Numbered from the stretch's first letter, positions 1 through 12,005 are shown. The stretch: DNA of 64,000 nt from Castanea sativa (GCF_040712315.1 NC_134020.1:9333436-9397435), one strand, 5' to 3'. Numbers and translations: made by a program. Notes: a model not told the origin generated them from the sequence alone.

Positions 1-304
1 CTGCCCAACATACTGAGGTTTTGACTGTCACTTTAGATCTCACTTCTGATATATCAAAGCAACCTACACCTCATGATCAGGTCCGTTGTTCTCTTAGGAT
101 TAAGAATTTATGCAAATAGAAGTCGTGAGATTTATTATTCATTTGACAGTCGTTAGGAGAATAATAAATTTATTATTCACGACTTATATTTGCATGAACT
201 CTTAATCCTGAGAGAATAATGGACCTGATCATGAAGTGTAGGTTGCTTTGATATATCAGGAGTGAGATCTGAAGTGACGGTCAAAACCTCAGTATGTTAG
301 GCAG
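1..304. repeat. Long imperfect palindrome made of LTR sequence
   Basis: Bases 1-15 (CTGCCCAACATACTG) are matched in reverse complement by 290-304, and the pairing continues inward to about 140 and 159, leaving a spacer of roughly 18 bases. Both arms match the middle of the copia-type LTR at 39532-40892, one arm in each orientation. The left arm runs in the same sense as 811-1608, so two pieces of one LTR family lie head to head. Arm similarity is high but not perfect by eye. A cruciform is possible but is inference. Confidence 0.85.
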
Positions 305-810
305 CCACATTTAGTGTTGATGGAACATATATTCTCAATATGGAATTCATAGTCTCTTGATGGAGATATAAAATATTCTCTTGAGATAAGTTTAATAGTT
401 CAGTTATTCAGAGAGTTAGGCCTAACCACTTTAGTAAGAAATTGCTAAAGTATATATTTATGAAATTGGATTTCATAAATATATAATGAATAACTTTAAA
501 GAATTAAACCGGGTACTCAAGGATAAGATGTAGTAATTTACAAAGTGGCAGTCTACATTTATGACTTTGTGTTACTACGAATATTTTATGAAGGGGTTAC
601 GTGTATAATAAAGTCTTGGGATATAATTTATTAATAAGGCTTAGAGTGCAATTATATTTATATAGTGGTATTAAATATAATTAATGGTAACTTTGGACTT
701 GTCAAGAGTTGACGGAAAAGCCCAAGGCCCATTGGAGCTAGTGTCTTATTGGTCCCTTTTGGTCCCATTCCAAACCACACACTAAAACCCAATTGGAAAG
801 GCCCAATTGG
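165..810 (+). repeat. Internal segment of a copia-type LTR, plus orientation
   Basis: This stretch reads in the plus direction like the middle of the solo LTR at 39532-40892 read on the minus strand. Shared landmarks include the block around the CGGGTACTCAAGGATAA motif and the CCCAAGGCCCATTGG block. The flanking LTR pieces (1-160 and 811-1608) run the other way. A short direct repeat, GGAGAATAATAAAT, lies at both junctions (155-168 and 809-822). This suggests an inverted LTR piece joined through short homology. No coding sequence is seen. Confidence 0.75.
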
Positions 811-1608
811 AGAATAATAAATCTCACAGCGGTCCAGTTCAATATATCTTAACTCTTAAAACATATCAACATATCAACTAGAAGTCTCCACTTCCATGAT
901 CAAGACAAATCATCTTAGTTGATACGTTATAGTGTTTGTAGATGAAATGCCCAATTTCATCACCGACTATGAACTATAAATTCTGAGTTTACAAAGAACT
1001 TGTGACTTATATCTTCTGTGACCAAATCACATAAATCACATACAATGCATCTCGTGGACTATATGATAATGTCCCAATATTCATGTTACCATTATTTTAG
1101 ATAAAAATAAAATAACTTTTTTAAACACAACATTAAGTTATACATAATGTCATACATAGCATCATACAATAGGATTTAAGGGCACACATCCTAACAGTTA
1201 GGAGAATAATAAGTCTTACAGCGGTCTAGTTCAATATGTCTTAACTCTTAAAACATATCAACATATCAACATATCAACTAGAAGTTTCCACTTCCATGAT
1301 CAAGACAAATCATCTTAGTTGATACGTTATAGTTTTCGCAGATGAAATGCCCAATTTCATCACCGACTACGAACTATAAATTCTGAGTTTACAAAAAACT
1401 TGTGATTTATATCTTCTGTGACTAAATCACATAAATCACATACTATGCATCTCATGGACTATATGATAATGTCTCGATATTCATGTTACCATTATTTTAG
1501 ATAATAATAAAACAACTTTATGAATCACAATATTAAGTCATACACAATATCATACATAATATCATACATAGCATCATACAATAGGATTTAAGGGCACTAA
1601 TCCTAACA
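811..1608 (-). repeat. Tandem duplication of a copia-type LTR end
   Basis: Two copies of about 385 and 410 bases stand in direct order, 811-1196 and 1197-1608. Each ends on the plus strand in a CCTAACA motif, so the minus strand of each copy begins TGTTAGGAT, typical of a plant copia LTR start. The same block (including the GGTCCAGTTCAATAT motif) recurs at 40556-40810. Copy two has extra short repeats near 1550-1575. The arrangement looks like unequal exchange or tandem LTR remnants; the direction of change cannot be told here. Confidence 0.8.
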
Positions 1609-2259
1609 TTTGTAGCTCATTATCTCTTTTCATTTTGAGATTTACATTGGTTGAGCTCTTTAAGCAAAATAAAAATAAAAATAAAAAATAACAGGGTGGG
1701 AAGATATATAGGCACAAGTCTATGCAAGTCTCAAGATCAACAAAAATATTAACTAATCATTCATGACAAGTTTGAAGATCTATTTACAACAGTCACATAG
1801 ATGTCAAGATTTTTCCCATAATGATATGAGTACATAAAGAACAAGTTACGCTCGTAAATGCACAAAGCCATTTGTAAGGAGGTACAAGGCAAAACATACG
1901 TGTGACAAAACACAATAATGCCGATCAAACTTTTTGGATTTTCTACTTTTTATGTGTTTTTGGATTTTTGACACAAAAACAAGTAAAGATTGATAAAAAA
2001 ATTAACAACATTCAAAGCAAATAACAAACAAACAAAAATTTGTCAAAACATACTAGAATCAAAGAAAACGTCCAAGCAAAGACACAATATATAGGAAGAA
2101 TTGATGCATGGTCATGTTCTAATGCTTATACATGTGTACCCCTTCTTCACCCACACGACATGTACATTTGGGGTTATATCCTTAAAGGATTAGGTACTTT
2201 TACAGTTCCCAAACCTTAAGGTGAAGTTTTCCAAGCAAGAAGTGATGGTGTCTATCATC
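1609..2259. other. Non-coding remnant next to copia gag
   Basis: No supportable gene. On the minus strand the region follows the end of the copia gag at 2260-4138. Just after gag a short stretch still reads like a coding continuation before it decays into stops. The rest is AT-rich, with an A-rich AAATAAAAATAAAAAT tract near 1667-1690. Protease, integrase and reverse transcriptase, which should follow in a complete copia element, are absent. Confidence 0.5.
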
Positions 2260-4138
2260 TTCATTACATCTCCAATGTTATACTCAGCTTCTCCCCCTTT
2301 CAATTGCTTAAAGTTCCCTTTGTCATTTTTTTGTCCTCTTGGCCTTTGATAGCTGCCATTCTTTAATGCCCAAAGCTTGTAGCAGTTGTGTCTAGTGTGA
2401 CCTTGGATTCCACAATGGTGACAAAAGCGTTAAATTTTCGGTCCCCTTTATGACTTTGGAAGAGATCCTTTTGCCTTGAGTTTAGCCACTACTGGGTTTG
2501 GAGGCTTTGTTGAAACCCATTGAGCAATCACCTTTGGCGTCTTCTCAGACTTCACTTTCTCAACTGCTGAAGTTGTTACCACTGGTTCCTTTGCTTTTAC
2601 AAACTTCATTTCCTTAGAAACAATGGTGCTTGAACTAGCCTCTCCAGTGTATCCCAAGCCGCTTTTGTTAGAAAAGGGCTTTTGATGTGCAAGCACTTCA
2701 TCAAGCTTTTTGGAGGAAACCTGCTCAACTTTAGCATTAGCTTGAATCACCTCAAGCTCAAAAAACTTTATCTTTGAATAGGCTTCAGTTAATTCTCCAT
2801 TCAGCGTCTTGACTTCACATTTGGTCACCTTGTACCGCACTAGAAGACTTTTGTAATCTTGCTCTGCTCTCTTCATTTTCTTGATGGCTGCTTTAGCCAC
2901 TTTTGCATATTTACTGGTCTTCTTAAATAGAGTATTATAGGTTTCTTGTAACCCCATTGTTTTTTCATCTTCCTCATCATCAGATTCCTCTACTATCCCT
3001 ATTGACTCCACTTCTGTGTGCTCACCAAGCTCTTCCACTAATACACTTAAATTATCCGAAGATTCCATGGGAGCAATGGTCATAAATGTGGAGTAGTTTC
3101 CTTTTCTGTCACAGCTTTCTTCCGAGTCTAAATTAGAGGAGTGTGTGTCACTAAGGGTAGTTGCATACACTTTACCCTTTCCTGTCAAATAGTTAGGACA
3201 CTCCTTCTTGAGATGTCCAAAACCGTTGCATTCATAGCATATGATTCTTTGAGAGGATTGAGAATCCTTCCCATCTTTCTTCTTGAAATCCATTTTCTCC
3301 TTCCAGGAATTTGGGAATTTTCCTTTCTCAACAAAATTTCCATTCTTTTTGAACTTTAAGAACTTTCGGAAGTTCTTAACAAGATACGCCACATCTTTTT
3401 CAACCTCATTCTCATCTGAGCAGTCTTGAGCTTCTACTTTCTTATTGATTGTCTTTAGAGTAAGGGGTTTGCTCTTCCTTTGTGATGGTAGAAATAGCTC
3501 ATAGGTTTGAAGAGAGCCAATGAGTTCTTGAATTTTGATCTCATCAAGATCTTTGCTCTCTTCGATGGCAGTGACCTTTGTATGAAAGCTCTCCGGCAAT
3601 GATTGTAGGATCTTCCTCACAATCTTGGAGTCCTTCGTATTTTCTCCCAATTTAATTTCCCAATCACCACTTCATTTAGCTTCCCATAAAATGAGTCGAA
3701 TGACTCGTCTTCACTCATCTTTAGCTCCTCGAAGCATGTGGTAAGCATTTGCAACTTGGTGTCCTTCAACTTTTTGGTGCCTTCATAGGTTATCTCCAAG
3801 ATTTTCCACGCTTCTTTGGCAATTGTGACATGAGAAATGCTGTGAAATTCATCAAGGGAAACATCACAGAAAATAGCATTTAAAGCTTTGTTATTAGCAT
3901 TAGTTGCCGCAAGAGCTGCCTTATCCTATGTGGATTTGGCAGCCTCTGGCCTAGTCCATCCTATCTCTACAGCATCCCAAACACTCTCATCAATGGAACA
4001 TAGAAATGCTCTCATACGAACTTTCCAAAAAGCATAGCTGCTCCCATCAAAGTATGGAGGAGCATTAAGCGATTGAGATCGACCCATCTCAAAAAGGAGT
4101 CTAGGATCTCACTTAGGTAATGAAACCATAGCAAGTGA
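2260..4138 (-). pseudogene. Ty1/copia gag remnant, long form with coiled coil and two zinc knuckles
   Basis: Minus-strand capsid-like polyprotein of a copia retrotransposon. The main open block is 2448-3650 (400 codons); its N-terminal part lies in another frame at 3617-3799 and continues upstream to about 4138 with stops, so a frameshift sits near 3650. The capsid region contains LQSLPESF and a helical core. A CX2CX4HX4C zinc knuckle (CYECNGFGHLKKEC) lies near 3200-3240. Downstream follow an acidic patch, a Lys/Glu-rich coiled-coil segment and a second knuckle (CHHCGIQGHTRHNC) near 2390-2430, beyond a stop. Long gags of this kind occur in SIRE-like copia lineages; that lineage call is inference. 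No pol follows. Confidence 0.8.
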
Positions 4139-4140
4139 TC

Positions 4141-4155
4141 CCGCTCTGATACTAA
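4141..4155 (-). other. Primer-binding site, initiator-Met tRNA type
   Basis: On the minus strand the sequence TTAGTATCAGAGCGG lies directly between the presumed LTR end (4157-4158, CA on minus) and the gag start. It resembles the common plant copia site TGGTATCAGAGC with two changes. It fixes the orientation of the copia remnant as minus and places its 5' LTR to the right. Confidence 0.65.
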
Positions 4156-4156
4156 T

Positions 4157-4640
4157 TGAAAGTTCAAATAGTGTGTAAAACACCTGTGAACGTTTAGACC
4201 CCCAAAAACAAAAATACTAACACAAGCTTATAATCAAACAATATATGTGATAAATATGAAATATAAGCTATATCCAAATTGGTAAAACACTCTAAACCAT
4301 AGTTAATCACAAACACAACAGCAATTAAAAGGTAGAGTAAAGGAAGAGAGATGCAAACACAAGGATAACATGACGATATGTTATCGAAGAGGAAACCGAA
4401 GAACTCGGCGAAAAACCTTTCCACCGCCCTCCAAGCGGTCAATAATCCACTAGAGAATAAATTTGGGATACATGAATAGTAGAAGACCCTCCAAGCCTAA
4501 TATACCGTGAGACTCCTTTGAATTGCACACATCTTTAGTTTTCTTCACACTCTCTCACACACTACCCTTACATAATTCCCACCTAAATACAAAGTATCTA
4601 ATTACTAAATTACAAGTAAATTTGGCACGGAATAAAGCCA
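4157..4640 (-). repeat. Partial 5' LTR of the copia gag element
   Basis: Adjacent to the primer-binding site. Read on the minus strand it matches the plus-strand LTR fragment at about 29603-30595. Both share the block around TTCTTCGGTTTCCTCTTCGA, the nearby GTTATC motif, and a GGCTTGGAGGGTCTT motif farther upstream. The right boundary is not clear; similarity fades near 4510-4640, so the LTR is probably truncated. Confidence 0.6.
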
Positions 4641-6088
4641 ACACATGATTGAATAAATTCAACCTTACAACCAACAAGATGGCATCAGCTATAATGTTGA
4701 AACTACCGTCTTTATGGGCATTGTCATTTTAAAGCAGTAAGGTTTTGCACATTCAATATCTTCCATCAAATAAATTATTTATAGAATGAAATTGATTCAA
4801 AAAATTTAAGTCTTCCAACTGTAATGTGAACAAAAGAAGAAATGATTTCTTTTCCCACCTAAAATTCAAAGCAAAAACAAGAAGACTAATCTAAAATTCA
4901 CTACTGCCAACAACGCCCATGTACAGGCGATGTGAAAAGGCAACTACTTAATTCAAATCACTACTTGATTATAGTTTTCCAATATTAATTCAACCTTTTA
5001 CTTCACCCTCCTAATTGCCAGAAATTGCCTCACTTGTTATAATCATTGTAGAGGTCCTCAATTTTTAGATTCTTATTTCCTAATTTTATTCTGTAAATGA
5101 AATGGCTCATAGCATTTATCTTGTTATCGTGCAGTGATTCTTCCAACAACATGCATTGAAATTAATCACTAATTTACTACACTTTTTTATCAATTTAGCA
5201 TTTGATTTATTCATCATTACACCATCTTGTAAATACGGATCTTGTTTACCAAAGATTTCATATCTTCCCTAATTTTCTTGGCAACCAAACAACCCAGAAA
5301 AAAGGAAAATCAAACCCAAGTGGGCAAAATCTGCATCAGTTAACCAAAATAAAAATTGAGAGCTTAAAATGAATGATTATGTAGTATCAATGGGAGTCAA
5401 GAAATGTAAAATATATAAACCTAATAAGTATCAATTACAGAACTTCTAAAAGCTAATACATATGCAATTAATTGTTCATCAACTCAAACAAAAATTTCAA
5501 GAATAAGCATGAAGCTCAAGTATTGCCCAATAGGACAAGAAGTGAGGGATCAGGAACCTCTCTATTTGATTTGAAATGGAGAGGATCCATTTCATGGTAT
5601 AGATTTAATTTTTCATGCATCTAATGGTGTACATGTTGCCCCATCATTCAAAATCAATTCCACCAAAAACGGAATGATAATTGGTTTTAAATGATATGGC
5701 ACCACATTCACCAATAGATTATGAAAACGAAATCTTCACCTTAAAATGGACTATATCCATTTCAGAATAAAAATGGGAGGATCCTTTTCTAGGAGTGAGC
5801 ATTTTAAACATGGCTCAACAAGATAAGAGTGCAGAAAGGTAAACAAGAGAACTAAGAAGGTAATACATGATACCTATAAAATAAAGAACAGGTAGACTTA
5901 ATTTTATTTGACATGTAACAGGAATACAAATTTTCTTTAGAATAAAAGCTTTACATTACACCAGAGACACCTTTGTCTGCAGGAACTTGAAGTGAGTTCT
6001 CATGTGATTACCAATTGACAGTTAAGTTAATGAGACAAACTTGACAGAAAAATAAACATCAGCAGAGGCTAAATGAGCAGTATTCTAC
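4641..6088. other. Host-like non-coding DNA
   Basis: AT-rich single-copy-looking sequence with no open frame I can support. A weak MITE-like block lies at 5547-5793: it is flanked by AGTGAG on both sides (5541-5546 and 5794-5799) and its ends are only partly inverted (GGAACCTCTCTATTT against GGATCCTCCCATTTT). Nothing else is recognisable. Confidence 0.4.
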
Positions 6089-6181
6089 CTTACAAAGGTA
6101 ATGCAGTAGTCGTCTTGTTGTTCCGGGCCTGTGTATCACTGAGTTTGAGGAGACTATCCAAACGAAATCCAATTGCAGAAC
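6089..6181 (-). pseudogene. Formin FH2-domain exon, frameshifted fragment
   Basis: Formins nucleate and elongate actin filaments through the FH2 domain. This 93-base minus-strand block is bounded by an AG acceptor (6183-6182) and a GT donor (GTAGAA, 6088-6083). It translates to GFRLDSLLKLSDTQARNNK and then, after a frame change, HYLCK, which matches a conserved part of plant FH2 domains. About two bases appear to be missing between NNK and HYLCK, so the exon cannot be read through as it stands. I could not find neighbouring FH2 exons on either side. It may be a formin gene relic or a real exon with an assembly error. Confidence 0.6.
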
Positions 6182-7276
6182 CTAAATCAATAATGTCATA
6201 AAATTATTGCAAGAAGAAAGAAAGAGGTATTGGTACTTCAAAAAAATTTGTACGGCAAAGCTAAAGGCAAATTTTGATAGCTGGTGCATCTAGATAAAAG
6301 GTAATACACAGCATATAAGACAAATGTTAATGCACAAACACATACACATTAATTTAAAGCAGTTAGAAAGTCTTTAATAAAATAGATAATTCATTCCATA
6401 TTTAAGCACCCAGTCATGAACTTGTTAGTTCAAGCACAAAGCAGTATATCTTGGAATGACCCAAATGGCATCCTTGAGCTTGCACTGATAAAAGCAGTAT
6501 AGCAAGGTTCATCTCAGTATGCGTAGTTTGCCAAAAACACTGATAATTTAGCATAACTTCTTATTTCAAATATCAATTAAGCATGTGAAATAGCAAGGAA
6601 TATGATATACTGCATTGCTAACCAAAAGCATGCTAAGAAATAATGCTAAAAATGCCAATTTATACCAGGAAGTGAGAAAACTTATCTAATGGCATTGACA
6701 TGTTAATAATGATGAATTTCAGTGACAGACAGAATCAACATGACCCAGCCACAAGGGCTGAAGACTTCCTCAAATCTAAGATGCTTTTGAGAATTGCTGG
6801 CGCAGGTCAGTAGTGACCCCTGATATGAGGCTCAGGGGCAGTCAATTGTTTGTTTATGACCGCATGATTTATAACAACGTGAATAGTCATGCCGTTGTTG
6901 CTTATTACTTTTTAGCCAACCTACTAGAAGATATTGATATTTTAAGCTCCTTTGATTTCATTATCTGTGGTAAGATTGGGAAAAGATTAATTACTGTTTA
7001 TTTTGAACTCACACTTGATTTCTTACACATGGTGATCCCTATATACAGTTAGAAAAATTTTACATGCCAGACCTAGTGTGAGAGGGGTTTTTCAAGACTA
7101 ATGTAGCCCAAACTATTAGACAATAAACAGACTAAATCAGTAAGATTAGATTCATAAGATAATCTAAATTAGTAGCTATTAAGGTGAAAACAAAAAGAAT
7201 TACATGACTCCATATACCTTATGAGACATTAAAGATTTGTAAGCCAACTTCTTTGAAGTCATGTTCAAGGACATAC
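6182..7276. other. Host-like non-coding DNA
   Basis: No supportable gene. A plus-strand frame of 79 codons at 6813-7052 has no recognisable motif and unremarkable composition, so I do not call it. The stretch probably represents intron or intergenic sequence between minus-strand candidate exons. Confidence 0.4.
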
Positions 7277-7342
7277 CTTGTCATTATCCAAGCCAGCCTC
7301 CTCAAATGCTGAAAAGGCATCAAAAGCTAACACCTCTGCCCA
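7277..7342 (-). CDS. Candidate host-gene exon (unidentified)
   Basis: A 66-base minus-strand segment lies between a pyrimidine-rich TTTTCCAG acceptor and an AAG|GTATGT donor. It translates without stops to 22 residues including [17 protein letters not shown]. The splice signals and the reading frame look exon-like, but I do not recognise the protein and cannot say whether it belongs with the FH2-like exon at 6089-6181. The gypsy element begins 244 bases upstream with respect to the gene strand. Confidence 0.35.
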
Positions 7343-7585
7343 CTGGAAAATCAGATTTCTAAAGGCCAGAAAGATACAGTATATAAAAGTTAATATAGCA
7401 ATCTAAAATGAAACTTGAAAAAGAAAGAAGCAGCCTGTTGGAAATATGTGAGAATTGAGGTTCATACAACATACAGATCAAGCTGAGGAAAGCATGAACA
7501 CCACAAGGAATATTATGCATGTCAAAGACAGATTCTGAACCAGCATATCTACACTCACAAATCACACCTACAATGACATAATAAC

Positions 7586-8077
7586 TGAAGAGGAGAAAAA
7601 TGTAGGTGACGGATCAAGCTGAATGTGATGACATGAGGCTGGCCGGCTGATAGTCAACGGATACAAGGTGCTCAGATGCACAGTGGACGGATATAAAGCG
7701 ACACGTGGCAATCATTTGTTTTGATTGAGCTCCAAGAATCCCTAAAAGGAATTAACTTGCGTCTTACGATTAATTATAGAGAATCCCAATAGGAGAAGAG
7801 CTCTAATGAATAAAGGATTCCGTAATATACGCTTTGATGTGCAAGAAACGGAGGCCGACTCTACTATAAAAACTCATGAACCCTCAGAATACAAGGTACG
7901 CATAATTAACTTAGCTCTGGCACTTTAGAGTTGTGAAAAAGTTCTAACTTAATCTTCTGAGGGTTTTTGGCTGGCACTACACTGGTGCTCTCTGCTAGAT
8001 CTTTCTTCTTGTTGTGCAGGTTTTATTTCAATCTTGTGAGGACTGTGTGGCTTACTGGTGATTTTTCGGCATCATTA
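7586..8077 (+). repeat. 5' LTR of the first gypsy element
   Basis: Nearly identical to 17899-18391. It begins TGAAGAGGAGAAAAATG and ends ...GGCATCATTA, where the 3' copy has ...GGCATCATCA. A TATA-like ACTATAAAAACTCATG lies near 7863-7878. Preceded by the target duplication ATAAC. Confidence 0.93.
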
Positions 8078-8079
8078 GT

Positions 8080-8096
8080 TGGCGCCATCTGTGGGA
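8080..8096 (+). other. Primer-binding site of the first gypsy element
   Basis: TGGCGCCATCTGTGGGA begins two bases after the LTR and starts with TGG, as expected for pairing with a tRNA CCA end. I do not assign the tRNA species. Confidence 0.75.
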
Positions 8097-8142
8097 AACC
8101 GAGTCATCAGCTGTTGCTTTATCCCTAAAGGCAAAAGGTTGC

Positions 8143-9473
8143 ATGGTACTCACTCGTTCGATAGCAACAACCAATAATCAGGGCGACGATCTGCACATTA
8201 CGGCCTTGGAGAGACAAGTCCAAACGCTCCCAACAACGATCGAATGCCTAACCAAGCAGAATCATGATTTGGAGGAGCAGTTGCGGCAAAAGAATGCACA
8301 CCTCGGCACATAGGAGGAAGACCAGGAAGGGACAAGCGCTGAGAGGAGGAATCAGGAAGGACCTGAGGGTAGCAACGATCCGAACAGACTGGAGCGGCAG
8401 GACACCAACCGGCCATCTATCTCGGACACTCTCCCACCTCACATAGCCGCTGAGATGCAGATGATGAGGGAACGAATGGATGTGATGATGAATGCCCTCA
8501 AAGGTCGAGTGTCCAGCGACCTTGATGACTTGGTACAGCGAACCGATTCGCCTTTCACAGCACCCGTCAGTTCATGCCCCCTTCCCCCAAAGTTTCACAT
8601 GCTTCAGGTGGAGAGTTATGACGGGTCCAAGGACCCCTTAGACCACTTGGAGTCTTTCAAGACCATAATGCACCTTCAAGGTGTACCGGATAAAATCATG
8701 TGCGGGGCCTTCCCCACTACGCTGAAAGGACCTGCGAGGATATGGTATAGCAAACTGACACCCAACTACATTAGCACTTTCAAGGAGTTAGGCGCTCAAT
8801 TTGTATCACACTTTATCGGGGGTCACCGATACCAGAAATCCACCGCGTGTCTGATGAGCATTAAGAAAAGGGAGGACGAGACATTGAGATTGTACATCGC
8901 TCGCTTTAACAAAGAGGCTCTCTCAATCGACGAAGCAGACGACAAGATACTCGTAGCAGCGTTCACAAACGGGCTGCGGAAAGGTAAGTTCTTATTTTCC
9001 CTATATAAGAATGACCCGAAGACCATGTCGGATGTGCTTTATAGGGTGACTAAGTACATGAACACGGAAGACGCACTGCTAGCCCGAGAAGAGAAGCCCA
9101 AGAAAAGGGAAAGACAGGAAGACGCATGATCGAATAGGGGCGGAAGATGGCTAGAACTAGAGAACGACGGGAAGATCGATGCTCCAAACCACCCGCGAGA
9201 AGGTTCACTAGCTTCACCCCGCTTACTGCCCCAATCGACCAAGTATTAATGCAGATTAAGGATGAAGGAGCCCTGGCATTTCCCGGTAAGCTAAAGGGAG
9301 ATCCTAATAAAAGGCCAAGGGAAAAATACTGCCGTTTTCATCGTGATCATGGCCACGACACAGCGGACTGTTATGATTTAAAGCAACAAATAGAAGCTCT
9401 TATTAGACAAGGAAGGTTGCAGAGGTTCTTTAGTAAGGAAAGGACGGATCAGCCCCAGGAACGGGCCCCATAA
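8143..9473 (+). pseudogene. Gypsy gag, broken
   Basis: Capsid polyprotein of the first gypsy element. The frame opens at ATG 8143, is interrupted by TAG at 8311-8313, and resumes in the same frame (ATG 8455) to a stop at 9127-9129. The capsid core includes YDGSKDPLDHLESFK and FPTTLKGPARIWY, characteristic of plant gypsy gag. After a frameshift the C-terminal part continues at 9147-9473 with a nucleocapsid-like segment CRFHRDHGHDTADCYDLK. That is a gag zinc-finger-like motif of CX3HX3HX4C type. Followed by the protease region. Stop and frameshift indicate a decayed copy. Confidence 0.88.
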
Positions 9474-9575
9474 CTGGAGAATGAACGTCCCAGGCCACCG
9501 ATAGGAGACATAAGAATGATAGTTGGGGGCACCGCTACTGCAGGATCGTCTAAAAAAGCCCGTAAAACATATTAA

Positions 9576-10387
9576 TGGATGGTCCAAAGCGTTCAGTTGA
9601 AGGGCTCCACACCAAAAATGGCGCAAATTGATAACTCGAGCATTGGGTTTTTAGAAGAGGATGCACGTCGCCTCACCATCCACATGACAACGCGCTTGTC
9701 ATTAGTATACGAGCAGGAGACTACAACATGCATCGAGTTTTGGTTGATAATAGAAGCTCGGCTGATATCCTCTACTATCCCACGTTCCAGCAGATGGGGA
9801 TTAGTAGAGAGTGACCGGTTCCAACAAACGCACCACTTGTCGGCATTGGAGGGACAAGGGCCTACCTTCTTGGTGTTGTCACGCTGCCTATGACGGTGGG
9901 AGATTACCCCCAGAAGATCACTAAGGATGTGGTTTTTCTTATAGCCGATTGCTCATCTACCTACAATGCTATCCTCGGACGACCTACTCTCAATGCATGG
10001 AAGGCTGTAACCTCGACCAACCATTTGATGATCAAGTTCCCTACCGAATATGGAGTTGGAGAGCTGCGCGGAAATAAGGTAGCCATATGGGAATGCTACA
10101 TGACCATGATGGAGATGGACGACCACCTACAAACAATGAACATCGAGGAATAGCGAACGGTAGCAGAACCCATGGAAGAGTTAGAAGAAGTACTCCTCAA
10201 TGACTCTAGGCCTGAACAAACCACGAGGATTGGTACTTTGGCCAACCGGACGGCACGGCAGGCACTCGCGACGTTCCTAAGAGAAAATCGGGACATGTTT
10301 GCATGGAGTCACAAAGACATGCCAGCGATAGATCCATCAGTGATAGTCCACAGGTTGAATGTGTCCCCTTCATTCTCTCCCGTCTGA
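9576..10387 (+). pseudogene. Gypsy aspartic protease region and linker, broken
   Basis: The region between gag and reverse transcriptase. One frame holds 9579-9893; the protease-like C-terminal half lies in another frame at 9890-10153 and includes YNAILGRPTLNA, the conserved ILGR motif of retropepsins. The expected active-site triplet region near 9745-9765 is off frame and degraded. A stop at 10151-10153 is followed by an in-frame linker (10172-10387) with NRDMFAWSHKDMP, the usual lead-in to gypsy reverse transcriptase. It ends at another stop, TGA 10385-10387. Confidence 0.8.
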
Positions 10388-10399
10388 TAGAAAAAGCGA

Positions 10400-11002
10400 G
10401 TGTTCGCCCCTGAGCGAGACCGAGCCGTAGCCGAGGAAGTACAAAAATTACTAGAAGCGGATTTCATCCGTGAAGTATACTATCCGGAATGGTTGGCAAA
10501 CATGGTAATGGTAAAGAAAGCAAATGGGAAATGGAGAATGTGCGTCGACTTCACAGATCTAAATCGGGCTTGCCCGAAGGACAGTTATCCGCTCCCGCGT
10601 ATTGATACCCTGGTAGACTCGACCGCAAGACATGAACTTTTGAGCTTCATGGATGCTTTCTCCAGTTACAATCAGATCAAGTTGGATGAAGTGGACCAGG
10701 AGAAGACCTCGTTTGTTACAAGTCAGGGGCTTTTCTGCTACAAAGTAATGCCCTTTGGGCTCAAGAATGCAGGAGCTACAAATCAGAGATTGATGAACAG
10801 GATGTTTGCGCACCAAATTGGAAGAAATGTGCAAGTTTACGTAGACGACATACTGGTAAAAAGCGTTCAGGAATCCGACCATTTGAGCAACCTCCAAGAG
10901 ACTTTCAACACTCTTCGGTCTTACAACATGAAACTGAGTCTAACCAAATGCGTGTTCGGAGTAACCGTAGGAAAATTTTTGGGATTTATGGTGTCCCAAA
11001 GG
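10400..11002 (+). pseudogene. Gypsy reverse transcriptase, split by a hAT insertion
   Basis: Reverse transcriptase fingers and palm. Visible motifs in order: WRMCVDFTDLNRACPKDSYP, PRIDTLVD, FMDAFSSYNQI, VMPFGLKNAGAT and YVDD (10838-10849), the catalytic motif, which is intact. The frame is open from 10400 until the insertion at 11003, just after the GFMVSQR segment. The domain continues after the transposon at 12069 with GIKVNLEKVKAI. The frame is the same as in the upstream linker, so the stops at 10151 and 10385 are nonsense changes in one polyprotein. Confidence 0.92.
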
Positions 11003-11950
11003 CAGTGGCGGCTCCAGGATTTTTTTCTAGGGGGGTCAGCAGTGGTGAAGCTAGAAATTTTATCATGGGGGTAAATAAAAAAATTAAATTTCTTTTTTAT
11101 ATGTGCAACTTCCATATTATATACATTATACAATAATCTAAAATAGTATTCTAAATATAATTTAGCATAAATATTGGTAAGAAAACAACCATTGAATGCA
11201 TAAAAAAATATAATTAAATAACTAATAATATACGTGGTCAGCTTCTTAGAGTCATGCTAACGGAAAATGTGAAACTAAGAAGAAAAAAAATAGTAACCGA
11301 TATAAGTTTTAACTTTTGAAGTGTATGACTTCTTAACCATACACATGATTAGTTTCTTGAATTGGAGCAAACATTAAAAGACTTTTAGGGTTTGGAAATC
11401 TATAGAGCATTTATCAAATTACTTTATCAAATAGAGAGAAAAACTAAGAAAACATAGAAGGGAAAAAGAAAATAGAGAGAATGGGGGAAGAATCACAAAT
11501 ATCTGTTGGTTTTAAAAATAATGTACTTTTTTGTTGATGAAAAAGAAAAGTGCAGGGAAAAACAACTTTTTCTGCTGTCAATGGAAAAGTAAGCCAAAGT
11601 CTTAGGAAAAAAAGGTTTTTTTTTTTTTTTAACAAATGAGCAAAATTGAAACATTTTTTTTTCTTTCTTATAAAATTAAATATTTTAAGAGTAATGCTAT
11701 TGACATAACACTTTCACAACAAAACCTATGTGGCAAGTTGTTAAAGATAGGAAAAAAGTGATGTTATTTGTAGGTCCTGATAGAAACCAGTTACAACTTG
11801 TCACTTAACCTTTATTGTTAAATTATCGTGAAAATATTATGAAAATAGCATTAAAATGATCATATTCAAACTTACATTAATTGGGTTTAAACAAAATTTA
11901 GGGTTGGGGGTTCAAAATTTTATTTTAAGGGATACAAAAAATTTATTAAC

Positions 11951-12005
<55 letters not shown>

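Noticed and set aside
5547..5793. MITE with AGTGAG duplication
   Set aside because: Terminal inverted repeats are too imperfect to support a firm call; mentioned only inside the host-like region.
6813..7052. 79-codon plus-strand frame
   Set aside because: No motif, no family resemblance, and surrounding sequence looks like intron or intergenic DNA.
9039..9242. Minus-strand frames opposite gypsy gag
   Set aside because: They mirror the gag frame and have no independent motif.
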